A stretch of DNA of 23,534 nucleotides from Scytonema sp. UIC 10036. GTDB taxonomy: Bacteria > Cyanobacteriota > Cyanobacteriia > Cyanobacteriales > Nostocaceae. The translations under genes and the position numbers were made by a program. The stretch covers positions 1 through 23,534 of the forward strand of contig NZ_WJFC01000208.1 of NCBI RefSeq assembly GCF_009725235.1, written 5' to 3'. Shown here piece after piece: positions 15,501-21,604 of the stretch. The notes under the pieces were generated by a model, which had not been told where the DNA came from, made no database searches, and saw only the letters and a program-made list of their open reading frames with translations. How positions within the stretch are numbered: position 1 is the first letter of the stretch; each line of letters starts with the position of its first letter.

Positions 15501-16414
15501 CAAAATTTTTGGACGAGCGATGGCGACTGAAACAACTTGAGGATGAAGAGCTATTTAAATCGATTTTCAAAGTTGAAAAGCAGTACAGTTTTGAAAATGG
15601 ATTTGCTCCCACAGATATTTGGAAGTCCACCAGCACAAAAATAGAGGCGCTCAAATTACTGGGAGTAGGGAAAATTATTGAGACTGGCTTGTTCTCCTCA
15701 CAAGATGACTGGTTACAGGAGATTATCAATCAATATTATGAGAACGACGACTGGTTCAACTTAATTGGCATACCCAAGGCGAAGCGATCTCTCAACGAGG
15801 ATGGCAGCTTTAAGAATTTGCAATATATCAAGAAAATGGTGGACAGGTTCCTAGAATATTTCGGGCTGGAGTGCAAGCAAAGTGCAAAAACTCGCAGTAG
15901 CCGCTCATACACCATAACAACGCCAGAAGCACTAGAAGATTACCTTCCAGATATTGACCAATGTCTCAATACCAGGGCTAAAGCAATTCTTGAGTCAGCT
16001 CAAAAGTTATCGCTTAGAGAAGCATCTGACAGAGCAGAGGAGAAGCAGAGGCAACAACAGGAGTGGGAGGAGAAACACCAAACTGAGCTTAACAAGCGGA
16101 TGCTAGAAAATCAGCTAAAGCGGAGTGACTCCGCCCGTGGCACTTCTCCCATTCTTTTATATAAACCAAAAGCGGAAGTGCCACACACCGAGGTATATAA
16201 TATGACTGATACTGAGATGGACGAGTGGAATCAGCCAGAAACCATTGCCGATGTCGTTCAATGGTTGGGAAGCTGTGAAAGTCCAGAAATGTTAGCCGAG
16301 TTGCGATCGTGTAATGTACCGCCTGAAATTTTGAAGCTAGCAAGTCGGCAACTCCCTAAAGAGAAGCGCGACCAGATACGAGAGTGGGTTCTATCAGCTC
16401 TGACCCCAGATTAG
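12536..16414 (+). CDS. CyRepA1-type plasmid replication initiator
   Basis: A 1292-residue protein. Seen in order: an N-terminal Cys/His cluster (C12, C15, C22, H31, C33) of zinc-binding type; a DUF3854/Toprim-like region with VEGTGLKP (E243), ITPDAG (D372) and DIDEL (415-419); a P-loop ALGGGKTQA (491-499); HDEI (590-593) as Walker B; and a C-terminal helicase lobe with LWLSDSQRS and the arginine-rich LTQLSARLRD, then a long charged tail. The Toprim-like plus SF1/SF2-like helicase layout is that of CyRepA1, the cyanobacterial plasmid initiator family. Between TLKKTI and IIITPDAG there is an insert of about 85 residues with unusual composition. AGGAGG lies 7 nt before the ATG, which overlaps the leader-ORF stop. 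Two further CyRepA-like features, primase-like chemistry and origin melting, are inferred from domain type. Confidence 0.85.
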   Translation: MSYVPTRHGNPCVHCGDIGGNCRTHRSREMHLCVSLAGSLKGEKSQGYVVIGDTSDGRWAQLLPDTEGLSEEAKRENETKRLQEKQLWQKTQQVEHRERQEKALSASDRHQFYSQILSQLTFDHATLADLRRRGLSEEEILGSDFKSVHKWQEITGPFPPNLPGISKNGNALIVPGDGYLLPVRNVNGEICGLQLRLHTPIDNNRYRWLSSADYPVNTQEFGELPLAVYIPKELKNFSIQLVEGTGLKPFLAAERTGMVTIGASGGNHTSSPETLKKTINELQEALCQIAQENGIALVTPNLQTGVKLKKSKEQLSANGKQSEAEETQTRHVSESVNIQNHYLPSRLRNSLANTQNLKTITSTFCSIIITPDAGFALNPSVIKTLLRTISWLKENFKENPIYVHDWNQIHKSQGDIDELNDFSIVRCLRLESFQKKYKEVVDFEKGFANKRYQEWAESRVKLTADIIQHEKWLTIPDGIQNDCDILLIRKALGGGKTQALINFLKGKDIDSSGAVALLVGYRNTLLNNTIERANQLGLPAMHIKDARELVDKTVVNFAADDSIKLWGGCADSFFKFDAVISHNPNYFLIHDEICSVLGHLKGGGTLKGRQQQAIKWDVETIRNSKFCIMMDANLSDKEVDFIRQIFPEKRIKVLDSTSPATPRKFIFLETETSQKDFTVLPKYLPSQLMEKAKAANRVLWLSDSQRSCEIADEILTKHGHKHFRLDGKTSHDEIAAQFQKAPVQFITTENLDSVSISPSGESGLSIDLYDYFDIVCLDIRGTVSVNTLTQLSARLRDTNVLIYVACPEFVNMTSDPCPYASKRVAEVLNQRLDMLLAKAMEIDEELVNSQFVVDMFSEMGEKFSTDPWFTESLKDAKELKYEHSNLKLTLKTALSQAGHRVIDLAEVASEEQHEEILETRELVKRREASKIFNSQDIDWERAQELSKKDVDYETKCQIRKARLKHQLPGIEETPSWSADLVYTLLLDQPKFLDERWRLKQLEDEELFKSIFKVEKQYSFENGFAPTDIWKSTSTKIEALKLLGVGKIIETGLFSSQDDWLQEIINQYYENDDWFNLIGIPKAKRSLNEDGSFKNLQYIKKMVDRFLEYFGLECKQSAKTRSSRSYTITTPEALEDYLPDIDQCLNTRAKAILESAQKLSLREASDRAEEKQRQQQEWEEKHQTELNKRMLENQLKRSDSARGTSPILLYKPKAEVPHTEVYNMTDTEMDEWNQPETIADVVQWLGSCESPEMLAELRSCNVPPEILKLASRQLPKEKRDQIREWVLSALTPD

Positions 16415-16478
16415 CCACGCGATCGCAACAAGATGGTCGCCGCCGTGAACACCCATTGAGGTTCGTAAAACTTTCTGA

Positions 16479-16496
16479 CGACAATCCTGCGACAAT
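16479..16496. repeat. CGACAAT boxes downstream of the HTH gene
   Basis: CGACAAT at 16479-16485 and 16490-16496, 11 bp apart. They are inverted copies of the ATTGTCG boxes on the other side of the HTH gene (17337-17363). Confidence 0.5.
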
Positions 16497-16557
16497 GAAG
16501 TAAAAAAAATTAAAAAACATGACCTCGACGCTAGCAAATGGCGGCAAATGTTAGCAT

Positions 16558-17328
16558 TCAACAATCGTAACCACGCGCTCGTAAAGCTGCCAGTGCTTTT
16601 TGGTAGGTTTGGTAATCTTCTATAAAATCCTCATCACATTGAAAAAAGTTGAGAAAATGTTCTAGATCGAAGTCGTCAGTTAACTCGTTTGGAAGGCGTT
16701 TGTAGTCCGCGAAATACTCACACACGTTATCGTTATAGTCGATAATTTTTTGTTTCGCTGCTTTTTGTTCTCTTTCTCGCTCTTCCTCTAATTTCTGTTG
16801 AGCAAGCACCACTTTCTGTGGTTTGACGGTTGCTGATGATTTTTCAAGATCTACAATTTGCAAATCCGCATCGCAAGACAAAGCGACCTGATAAAAAACT
16901 GACCGTCGTTCCTTATCGTCCAATCCAACCCACCGTGCGACCATCTCAGCGGCTTTTAATCTGTCAGTTGGTTTCACATCCACATTCGTCAAACACTCTT
17001 CTACTGTCGCGATCGCACTTTCAGTCAAATTCAATAAGCGAATCGCCAGTCGGCTGCTTAAACTGAGGTCTAGAGTTTGATTTGGTTCAATGTTTGCGAC
17101 TTTTTCCAAGACAGATATTGTTGGCGACACAGCAGCGACATTATTCGTCGTTTCCTCCTGAGAAGTTTCATTTTTTCCAATAATCACTATGCCTGTTTGC
17201 TCAAATTCGGAAAACCATCGCTGGACTGTTCTCCGGCTTACTCCGCATCGCCGTGCGACTTCATCGGTCAGCTTATTTTCCTGGTACAGCTTCAAGGCAA
17301 GCGCTTTAGCGTTCTTGTTACTTTTCAT
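16558..17328 (-). CDS. HTH-domain protein of unknown function
   Basis: A 256-residue protein. Residues about 8-42 (ALKLYQENKLTDEVARRCGV, then SRRTVQRWFSEF) form a homeodomain-like helix-turn-helix of the kind seen in transposases, terminase small subunits and regulators. The middle is helical (about 85-145). A charged Glu/Lys/Gln coiled coil spans about 175-200, and the acidic C-terminal part (DDFDLEHFLNFFQCDEDFIEDYQTY) may be a protein interaction region. There is no DDE or other nuclease motif, so it is not a complete transposase. It is transcribed alone, opposite to rep. TGTCG-type boxes flank both ends and a palindrome, TCTGTACAGA (17346-17355), sits upstream. Autoregulation or a transposon accessory role is possible. 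Confidence in the HTH is high, in function low. Confidence 0.65.
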   Translation of the reverse strand: MKSNKNAKALALKLYQENKLTDEVARRCGVSRRTVQRWFSEFEQTGIVIIGKNETSQEETTNNVAAVSPTISVLEKVANIEPNQTLDLSLSSRLAIRLLNLTESAIATVEECLTNVDVKPTDRLKAAEMVARWVGLDDKERRSVFYQVALSCDADLQIVDLEKSSATVKPQKVVLAQQKLEEEREREQKAAKQKIIDYNDNVCEYFADYKRLPNELTDDFDLEHFLNFFQCDEDFIEDYQTYQKALAALRARGYDC

Positions 17329-17336
17329 TCGTGGTT

Positions 17337-17405
17337 ATTGTCGTTCTGTACAGACTATTGTCGCAAATATCACCGCCGTGTCGTTTCTTTGTTGTTTCTT
17401 TGTCG
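17337..17405. repeat. Phased TGTCG array with TCTGTACAGA palindrome
   Basis: TGTCG begins at 17339, 17359 and 17379, then a degenerate TGTTG at 17390 and TGTCG at 17401: spacings of 20, 20, 11 and 11 bp. The first two are in the longer box ATTGTCG. TCTGTACAGA (17346-17355) lies between the first two. The array covers the HTH gene's promoter region. It also resembles a transposon end (TGTACA tip followed by transposase-binding repeats). Confidence 0.6.
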
Positions 17406-17482
17406 CTCAGTACCGAGTCTTGTGCTATAAGCGTAGTTTTTGTAGCAATTGGCAGACGTAGAATTCTGTCGGTTAACTAATT

Positions 17483-17596
17483 ATGTCTCAAAATTATTTT
17501 CATCCTTTACATGAAAAAACACCTGTGGGGCAAGATGTCGTCAAATATGAATATGACGACATTTACCGAGAGTGGGTTTTACTAAGAAATGATTAG
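17483..17596 (+). CDS. Possible 37-residue small protein
   Basis: A short ORF from ATG 17483 to TAG 17596, starting MSQNYFHPLHEKTPVGQD and ending YREWVLLRND. The composition is protein-like (aromatic and acidic residues, no low complexity), but there is no clear ribosome binding site and no family I recognise. A hairpin follows at 17604-17628 (GTACT/AGTAC with inner GGTT/ACCC pairing). It could be the tail of a decayed gene. Confidence 0.35.
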   Translation: MSQNYFHPLHEKTPVGQDVVKYEYDDIYREWVLLRND

Positions 17597-17869
17597 TTTA
17601 ACTGTACTCTTGGTTCAAAACCCAGTACCTGACAAAAATTTCTTGTAGTCCAAGTTCCACTGAAATGTGTTGACTTATGTAACAAAAGTTTCTGATATCT
17701 ATCTTGTGTCATAGTAGTTTATATTTCTTCGGAATAAAACAATATCAATCGTTTAGATGATGTACTAAAAAACAATGTCTGTCATTAAGGTGAGGTCGTT
17801 GAAAAATAATGAGGTTAGATTAGATTACAGAAAGGAAACAATTTTCATTTACATTTCCTTGAGGTAATT
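17597..17869. other. Non-coding spacer with small hairpins
   Basis: No gene seen. It contains the GTACT/AGTAC hairpin (17604-17628) and a 7-bp stem AAGGAAA/TTTCCTT (17832-17860) just before the GAGG of the next small ORF, which could affect its translation. Confidence 0.45.
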
Positions 17870-17983
17870 ATGGGAGCTATTGGTACAGCATTACATCTTT
17901 TTGGCTTATCTACTCCATTTGGTTGGGGTGTAGTAGGTGCAACCACAGTAGGATTAATTTTATATAGGTGTACTCGCAAATAG
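17870..17983 (+). CDS. 37-residue Gly-rich hydrophobic peptide (small membrane protein)
   Basis: ATG 17870 to TAG 17983 with GAGG five bases upstream. The peptide starts MGAIGTALHLFGLSTPFG, continues as one hydrophobic span WGVVGATTVGLILY and ends in basic RCTRK. This is the layout of a single-span membrane peptide with a positive cytoplasmic tail, as in type I toxins, small regulatory membrane proteins or leaderless bacteriocins. A strong terminator follows at 18012-18050, making a self-contained transcription unit. No antitoxin RNA or partner gene was established. Too short to assign to a family; reality is supported by ribosome binding site, composition and terminator. Confidence 0.5.
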   Translation: MGAIGTALHLFGLSTPFGWGVVGATTVGLILYRCTRK

Positions 17984-18011
17984 TAAATATTAAAAAATTT
18001 TTTTAGTTAAA

Positions 18012-18050
18012 TGACCTGTACTTGTAATTTTGATAGTACAGGTCACTTTG
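18012..18050 (+). terminator. Strong Rho-independent terminator after the small peptide gene
   Basis: TGACCTGTACT (18012-18022) and AGTACAGGTCA (18035-18045) are perfect 11-bp complements with a 12-nt loop, followed by CTTTGTTTT. It begins 28 nt past the 37-residue ORF. It may also insulate against transcription entering or leaving the insertion sequence. Confidence 0.7.
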
Positions 18051-18086
18051 TTTTATACCTTGTATGTCTCACTACAAGTTCATTTG

Positions 18087-19496
18087 TCACAAGTTAAGGC
18101 TACAAGGCAGTTGTCAAGGAGATTTTAGAAGATGCTTGAAAGAAAAACTCCTTGGAGCCTCGTTGTTGTTCTGGGAAAGGTGCGACAATTAACTTAACAT
18201 TTGGTTTTCGTTTTCGTTTAACAATACCTAAATCTTGATTTTCTGGAGCTGCAAAATATTCAACTGGGTCTGTTGCTTGCCCTTTTTGATGAGCAACATA
18301 AAAATGATAAAGACCGCGATAAATCATTTCTAAAGAAATGGAGTCAAAGGGTAACTCTAGCTCGTCAGCGACAGCATCGCCTAAATCTACCAACACAGCG
18401 TAAAACAACCAAGTCCCCCAAATCTGTAGTTGAATTCCATTAATAGAACCGGTCCATAGATAACTTAAATCCAAGAGTCTTTTGACAGTATTAAAAGCAT
18501 CTTCAATCCGCCACCGTCTTCGATATAAATCAGCTACAACGTAGGGAGGTAAAATAGTTGGGTCTAGTACGCTTGTTAAATATGAATGCCAAGTTTTTCC
18601 TGAATGAATTTCGATGAGACGTAAAGTGACAAATGGGGTCTTCTTCGTGCCAGATCCCAGTTTTATTAAACGGTCACGCAGAGAATAGCTGTCTGTAAAT
18701 ACCCGCTCAACCTTAATGGCAGCCCCTTTCTTAAGTCTAGTAATAAAATGAACTTCTTGTTCAATTAATTGAAGCCAGAAGCTAAAATGGTAAAATCCTC
18801 TATCCAGTAACAACAAAGTTTTGACTGGGACTAAATTTAAAATATTTTCTTCCAGTTTTGTATCAGAAGCTCTGGGATTTTCTTGAAACCAAATTTCTAC
18901 AGGTAATCTAGTCATTAAATCAATGACTGTTGCCATTTTCCCTGCTAATTGCCCAGTAGGGACATCTTCTAAGCTTTTGAGCTTACAAAACAACGCCTCT
19001 AAAGTTGAACTATCTATTATCCAAATTTGGGAAAATTTGGTTAAAGTAAACTGAATACTTTCAGGTATTGGTCGTTTATTTCTACTGTGCCAAGCCGTTA
19101 TCAAACTGGGTAATAAATTTTTAAAGACTTGCTCAAATAGTTCTGCAGGAAAACTTAAAAATCGTTGCGAGAGTGCTTGTTGAGTAACGATTGTGGGTTT
19201 GCACCATAAAAAACCTTCTCGTGCTAACATTCTTGTTAGCTCCGTGACTCCCGCCACATCTCGCCATAGTAAGGTTAACACTGCTGCAACCATTAATGGT
19301 AAGTTGAGAATTCTGCTTCTTAATCCCAGGTTACGGTAGTAGTTTTCTTGACTTGTGATTGCTGGTGTAAGTAATGCGGACAGTTGCTCTGCAATGACTT
19401 CGTCTTCTACCATCGGTCTCTGAGTCTTTTTGGCGTGGTCTCGGTTAGTTTTTCGGTTGCCGCTCATGGTAGCTCACACAATCCCTTAATTACTGA
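18087..19496 (-). mobile_element. IS4-family insertion sequence (ends tentative)
   Basis: The element carries one transposase gene (18100-19467). Candidate imperfect terminal inverted repeats are TCACAAGTTAAGG (18087-18099) and the complement of CCTTAATTACTGA (19484-19496), matching at 10 of 13 positions. That would give about 1.41 kb, usual for IS4-type elements. No target-site duplication was found at these ends, so the true boundaries may lie a little further out. Confidence 0.5.
18100..19467 (-). CDS. IS4-family DDE transposase
   Basis: A 455-residue transposase. The DDE triad is visible: D152 in WIIDSST, D222 in LLLLDRGF, and E322 inside the family signature Y315-xx-R318-xxx-E322-xxxxxx-K329 (LYRRRWRIEDAFNTVK), the 'YREK' motif of IS4-type enzymes. 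These use a cut-and-paste mechanism with hairpin intermediates in the characterised relatives. The frame is complete with no stop or frameshift, so the element may be active. The N-terminus is basic (MSGNRKTNRDHAKK) and the C-terminus ends SLTTAL. Codon use looks like that of the neighbours, so recent arrival from a distant host is not indicated. Confidence 0.9.
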   Translation of the reverse strand: MSGNRKTNRDHAKKTQRPMVEDEVIAEQLSALLTPAITSQENYYRNLGLRSRILNLPLMVAAVLTLLWRDVAGVTELTRMLAREGFLWCKPTIVTQQALSQRFLSFPAELFEQVFKNLLPSLITAWHSRNKRPIPESIQFTLTKFSQIWIIDSSTLEALFCKLKSLEDVPTGQLAGKMATVIDLMTRLPVEIWFQENPRASDTKLEENILNLVPVKTLLLLDRGFYHFSFWLQLIEQEVHFITRLKKGAAIKVERVFTDSYSLRDRLIKLGSGTKKTPFVTLRLIEIHSGKTWHSYLTSVLDPTILPPYVVADLYRRRWRIEDAFNTVKRLLDLSYLWTGSINGIQLQIWGTWLFYAVLVDLGDAVADELELPFDSISLEMIYRGLYHFYVAHQKGQATDPVEYFAAPENQDLGIVKRKRKPNVKLIVAPFPEQQRGSKEFFFQASSKISLTTAL

Positions 19497-19557
19497 TAAG
19501 CGTCTGAGTTTCACATGATTTCTCCTCAAGGCAAATATTACTTGAAAGCATATTAAT

Positions 19558-19634
19558 AATGATAATCGCAACAAGAGGTGGAGAGGCAGCCTGAGGCTGC
19601 CTCTCCACCTCCCTCCCCTTATTTGATTATCATT
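19558..19634. repeat. Nested palindromic element
   Basis: An outer inverted repeat, AATGATAATC (19558-19567) and GATTATCATT (19625-19634), encloses a perfect 17-bp stem, GAGGTGGAGAGGCAGCC (19575-19591) with its complement at 19595-19611 and a 3-nt TGA loop. This is far stronger than a normal terminator, and the tail is only weakly T-rich. It resembles a REP/MITE-like intergenic repeat or a folded att-type site. Confidence 0.65.
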
Positions 19635-19712
19635 CCTTTAAAAGAATTTTCTACATTTAGACGTATTGACAAAATACACTTGTTTTTAACTTGTTACCAA
19701 TGCCCAGCAAAC

Positions 19713-19988
19713 GTGTATAGTGAAGACTTTGAAGAGCTATCCGATTTTGAGATGGCTAGACAAATGTTACGCGATATGGCTCTCAGTTCTGGTGGTGGCA
19801 ATCCCGCAGTTACAAGAGCTGCTAGCTCTCTGCTAAAAATTGTTGAGATGGAGGCAGAACTACCGAAATCTCTACTTTCTGGGCAAAAAGAGGAATCGCT
19901 GGAAGTTGTCCGCAAAGAAGTAAGCCAGATGACTCCAGACGAACTTATGGCAGAGTACAAAAGTATTATTGCTGGTAATTACAAATAG
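19713..19988 (+). CDS. Small hypothetical protein, possibly truncated at its start
   Basis: From the GTG at 19713 the product is 91 residues: YSEDFEELSDFEMARQMLRD, then MALSSGGGNPAVTRAASSLL, then a charged helical part ending MAEYKSIIAGNYK. The protein-like part clearly starts about here. The same frame is open back to 19578, but that stretch runs through the big hairpin and is poor in protein character. An ATG at 19699 reads MPSKRV and then stops; two more bases would join it in frame as MPSKRVYSEDFEE, so a 2-nt loss in the GTGT run is possible. The helical Gly/Ala region recalls terminase small-subunit-like proteins, but I do not recognise the family firmly. Confidence 0.5.
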   Translation: MYSEDFEELSDFEMARQMLRDMALSSGGGNPAVTRAASSLLKIVEMEAELPKSLLSGQKEESLEVVRKEVSQMTPDELMAEYKSIIAGNYK

Positions 19989-20276
19989 CTCTGGCAAAAA
20001 AAACAGGGAATGAGGTAAAAAGACGACACCCAATCACGGCAAAGATGCAGTGTGTTGGGCGTTCTGTTGAATCAATGAATTAAGTTAGTTCACACGTGGA
20101 CACTCTTCAGAGTACAGGAACTTCAGTTCCATTTACCTACGCTGAAGGGTTTCAGTTTCGTGGAGTTGGAGATTTATCAAGTGACCAAAGTCATTTTAGG
20201 AGAGAATTGAGAAAACCTTAAGTCTTTTGAAAAAAAATCCTCCCTCTATTATGCAACGCCATATCACTATTTAGGA
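19989..20276. other. Non-coding spacer
   Basis: No gene seen. It contains a short perfect palindromic hairpin GGAACT/AGTTCC near 20117-20130 and a weak CCCAA/TTGGG pairing near 20026-20064. Confidence 0.4.
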
Positions 20277-20894
20277 ATGAAATCAACAGTCTTTGGTCTT
20301 GATATCACAGCACCAACTTGTATTCACAAAGAGCCAACAGATGGTACTCACATCTATGAGTTCATTATTCCGACTCTACCAGCCTTTGCAATCGAATATT
20401 ACACACTACAATATGGAGCCATGTCCTGCTTTCCAAGCAAGGCTGACTCAATTGAGAATGACAAACTAATTATTCATTTAGAATATAATCTATCCAACTT
20501 GGATAGTAAATTAGTCATTCATTATTACGGCATTCGTGACTATAAACTTCTTTTTCCCTTCATCAATAACATTTCTTTACAAGAACGGTTAGGTCATTTT
20601 TATCGTGAAGCAGAAATTACGTTTGAAAATGGTTCATGGCTGTCTTTCATGCTAATGTGTGGAGCGATATTCGAGGGTATTTTGTTCGCAAAGTTGAAGC
20701 AGAATAAGTCCTTTAAAGACCTAATTGATGCTGCAAGCCAGCAAGGTCTTATTGATACACAGACTAAAACTATAATGACTAAAGTTCGAGAATATCGAAA
20801 TCTAGTTCATGCAAATAGACATACTGAGACATACGTTTCTCAAATTGACGCAATGGATACCAGAGTCACGCTTGATAAACTTATAAAGGGGTAG
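20277..20894 (+). CDS. HEPN-like (DUF4145-like) protein
   Basis: A 205-residue protein. The C-terminal part (about 105-200) is helical and follows the HEPN pattern: LQERLGHFYREAEITFENGS, then SFMLMCGAIFEGILFAKL, then VREYRNLVHANRHTE carrying R171/R174-N175 and H178. In HEPN domains an Arg followed by a His a few residues later forms an RNA-cutting site, and many members belong to toxin-antitoxin or phage-defence systems. DUF4145-type members with this RN-xx-H motif are often of unknown activity. The N-terminal half (1-100) is a beta-rich domain I do not recognise. No nucleotidyltransferase (MNT) partner lies beside it. AGGA abuts the ATG, so the ribosome binding site is poor. Confidence 0.6.
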   Translation: MKSTVFGLDITAPTCIHKEPTDGTHIYEFIIPTLPAFAIEYYTLQYGAMSCFPSKADSIENDKLIIHLEYNLSNLDSKLVIHYYGIRDYKLLFPFINNISLQERLGHFYREAEITFENGSWLSFMLMCGAIFEGILFAKLKQNKSFKDLIDAASQQGLIDTQTKTIMTKVREYRNLVHANRHTETYVSQIDAMDTRVTLDKLIKG

Positions 20895-20923
20895 TATTAC
20901 GGAAGCTGCGAGCAAGCGCAGTC

Positions 20924-20952
20924 ATTCAACATTGGAATGGACAATGTTGAAT
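20924..20952 (+). repeat. Perfect 11-bp hairpin after the HEPN-like gene
   Basis: ATTCAACATTG (20924-20934) and CAATGTTGAAT (20942-20952) with a 7-nt loop, about 30 nt past the stop codon. There is no T-run, so it is either a weak terminator or an RNA-end stabiliser. Confidence 0.5.
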
Positions 20953-20980
20953 TAGTCACGAGTTAGGGTGCAAGCCACTG

Positions 20981-21195
20981 TTATAGACCTGCGTCACTTT
21001 TTCTAGCTTGTATTTCTTTGAGAGTTTGTTGCATCTCGTTTATAATTATCTGTTGCTGCTCTCATGCGTTGTAGGGCAGTTTGCAGGGCTGGTGGAATAT
21101 TTGTGTGGTGCAACGGTGGACGCGCCCAATTTGCGTTCAAGCACTCTCCCGTACCAAATAGAACACAATAAGACAGGGATAGTACGGGGAAAAAA
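20981..21195 (-). pseudogene. Frameshifted remnant of an unidentified gene
   Basis: On the minus strand one frame reads LNANWARPPLHHTNIPPALQ followed by TALQRM. It then loses sense, while another frame picks up at once as EQQQIIINEMQQTLKEIQAR and ends KSDAGL plus a stop (20981-20983). Joined across one shift near 21068 they make a smooth protein-like C-terminus. No start codon or 5' part was found. It looks like the decayed tail of an inserted gene; the parent family is not recognised. Confidence 0.4.
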
Positions 21196-21268
21196 GTGAG
21201 GGAAAGTGAGGCAGAAAAATCAATTGACAGTTTAGCCCTCTAAGTCAGTTGTGGTAAGTGGTCTAGCC

Positions 21269-21316
21269 CGTCCCGCACTCAAGATTATCCTTATATAAAA
21301 ATAAAAGTGCGGGACG
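21269..21316. repeat. Perfect 11-bp GC-rich inverted repeat
   Basis: CGTCCCGCACT (21269-21279) and AGTGCGGGACG (21306-21316) with a 26-nt AT-rich spacer. The GC-rich arms stand out in AT-rich surroundings. Possible roles are the trace of an inserted element, a binding site or a terminator; AAAA rather than TTTT follows on the plus strand. Confidence 0.5.
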
Positions 21317-21604
21317 AAAATATAAGCCAAGGCAAGTAGTGATTGTTATACACAGCCACGGTGGAGGGTAGGGATAGGGGACGGGTAGCCAGTCACATAA
21401 CAGTGACACAGGGAAGGGGACACGGTGAGATGGTAGGGAGTAGGAGTGCGTTCTCAATGTTATTGAGTAATAATGCTTACTTTAAATGATTTCCTATGGC
21501 AAAGCTTTTATTGGTCTGCGTATGTTAACTAAGGTTTCGCCTATAGGAATATAGAGGAGAATTCTCCCAACTGAAGCAAGATTGTTTTAGAAACTACTAC
21601 TTAC
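21317..21604. other. Non-coding, purine-rich spacer before the STAND gene
   Basis: No gene seen. The stretch 21350-21450 is G/A-rich with many GGGA and GGTA words and a small GTCAC/GTGAC pairing near 21392-21407. No promoter could be chosen with confidence. Confidence 0.4.

Noticed and set aside
16500..16557. Possible terminator shared by rep and the HTH gene (A-rich run plus GCTA/TAGC pairing)
   Set aside because: The stem has too many mismatches to be convincing on either strand.
17077..17430. Plus-strand ORF opposite the HTH gene
   Set aside because: Low protein character and opposite a gene with a recognisable HTH; part of it runs through the TGTCG array.
19578..19712. In-frame upstream extension of the small gene at 19713
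   Set aside because: The extension would be read through the 17-bp GC-rich hairpin and lacks protein-like pattern.
21008..21199. Plus-strand ORF of 63 residues with a hydrophobic start
   Set aside because: No ATG-type start with a ribosome binding site, and the opposite strand carries a better explanation (frameshifted gene remnant).
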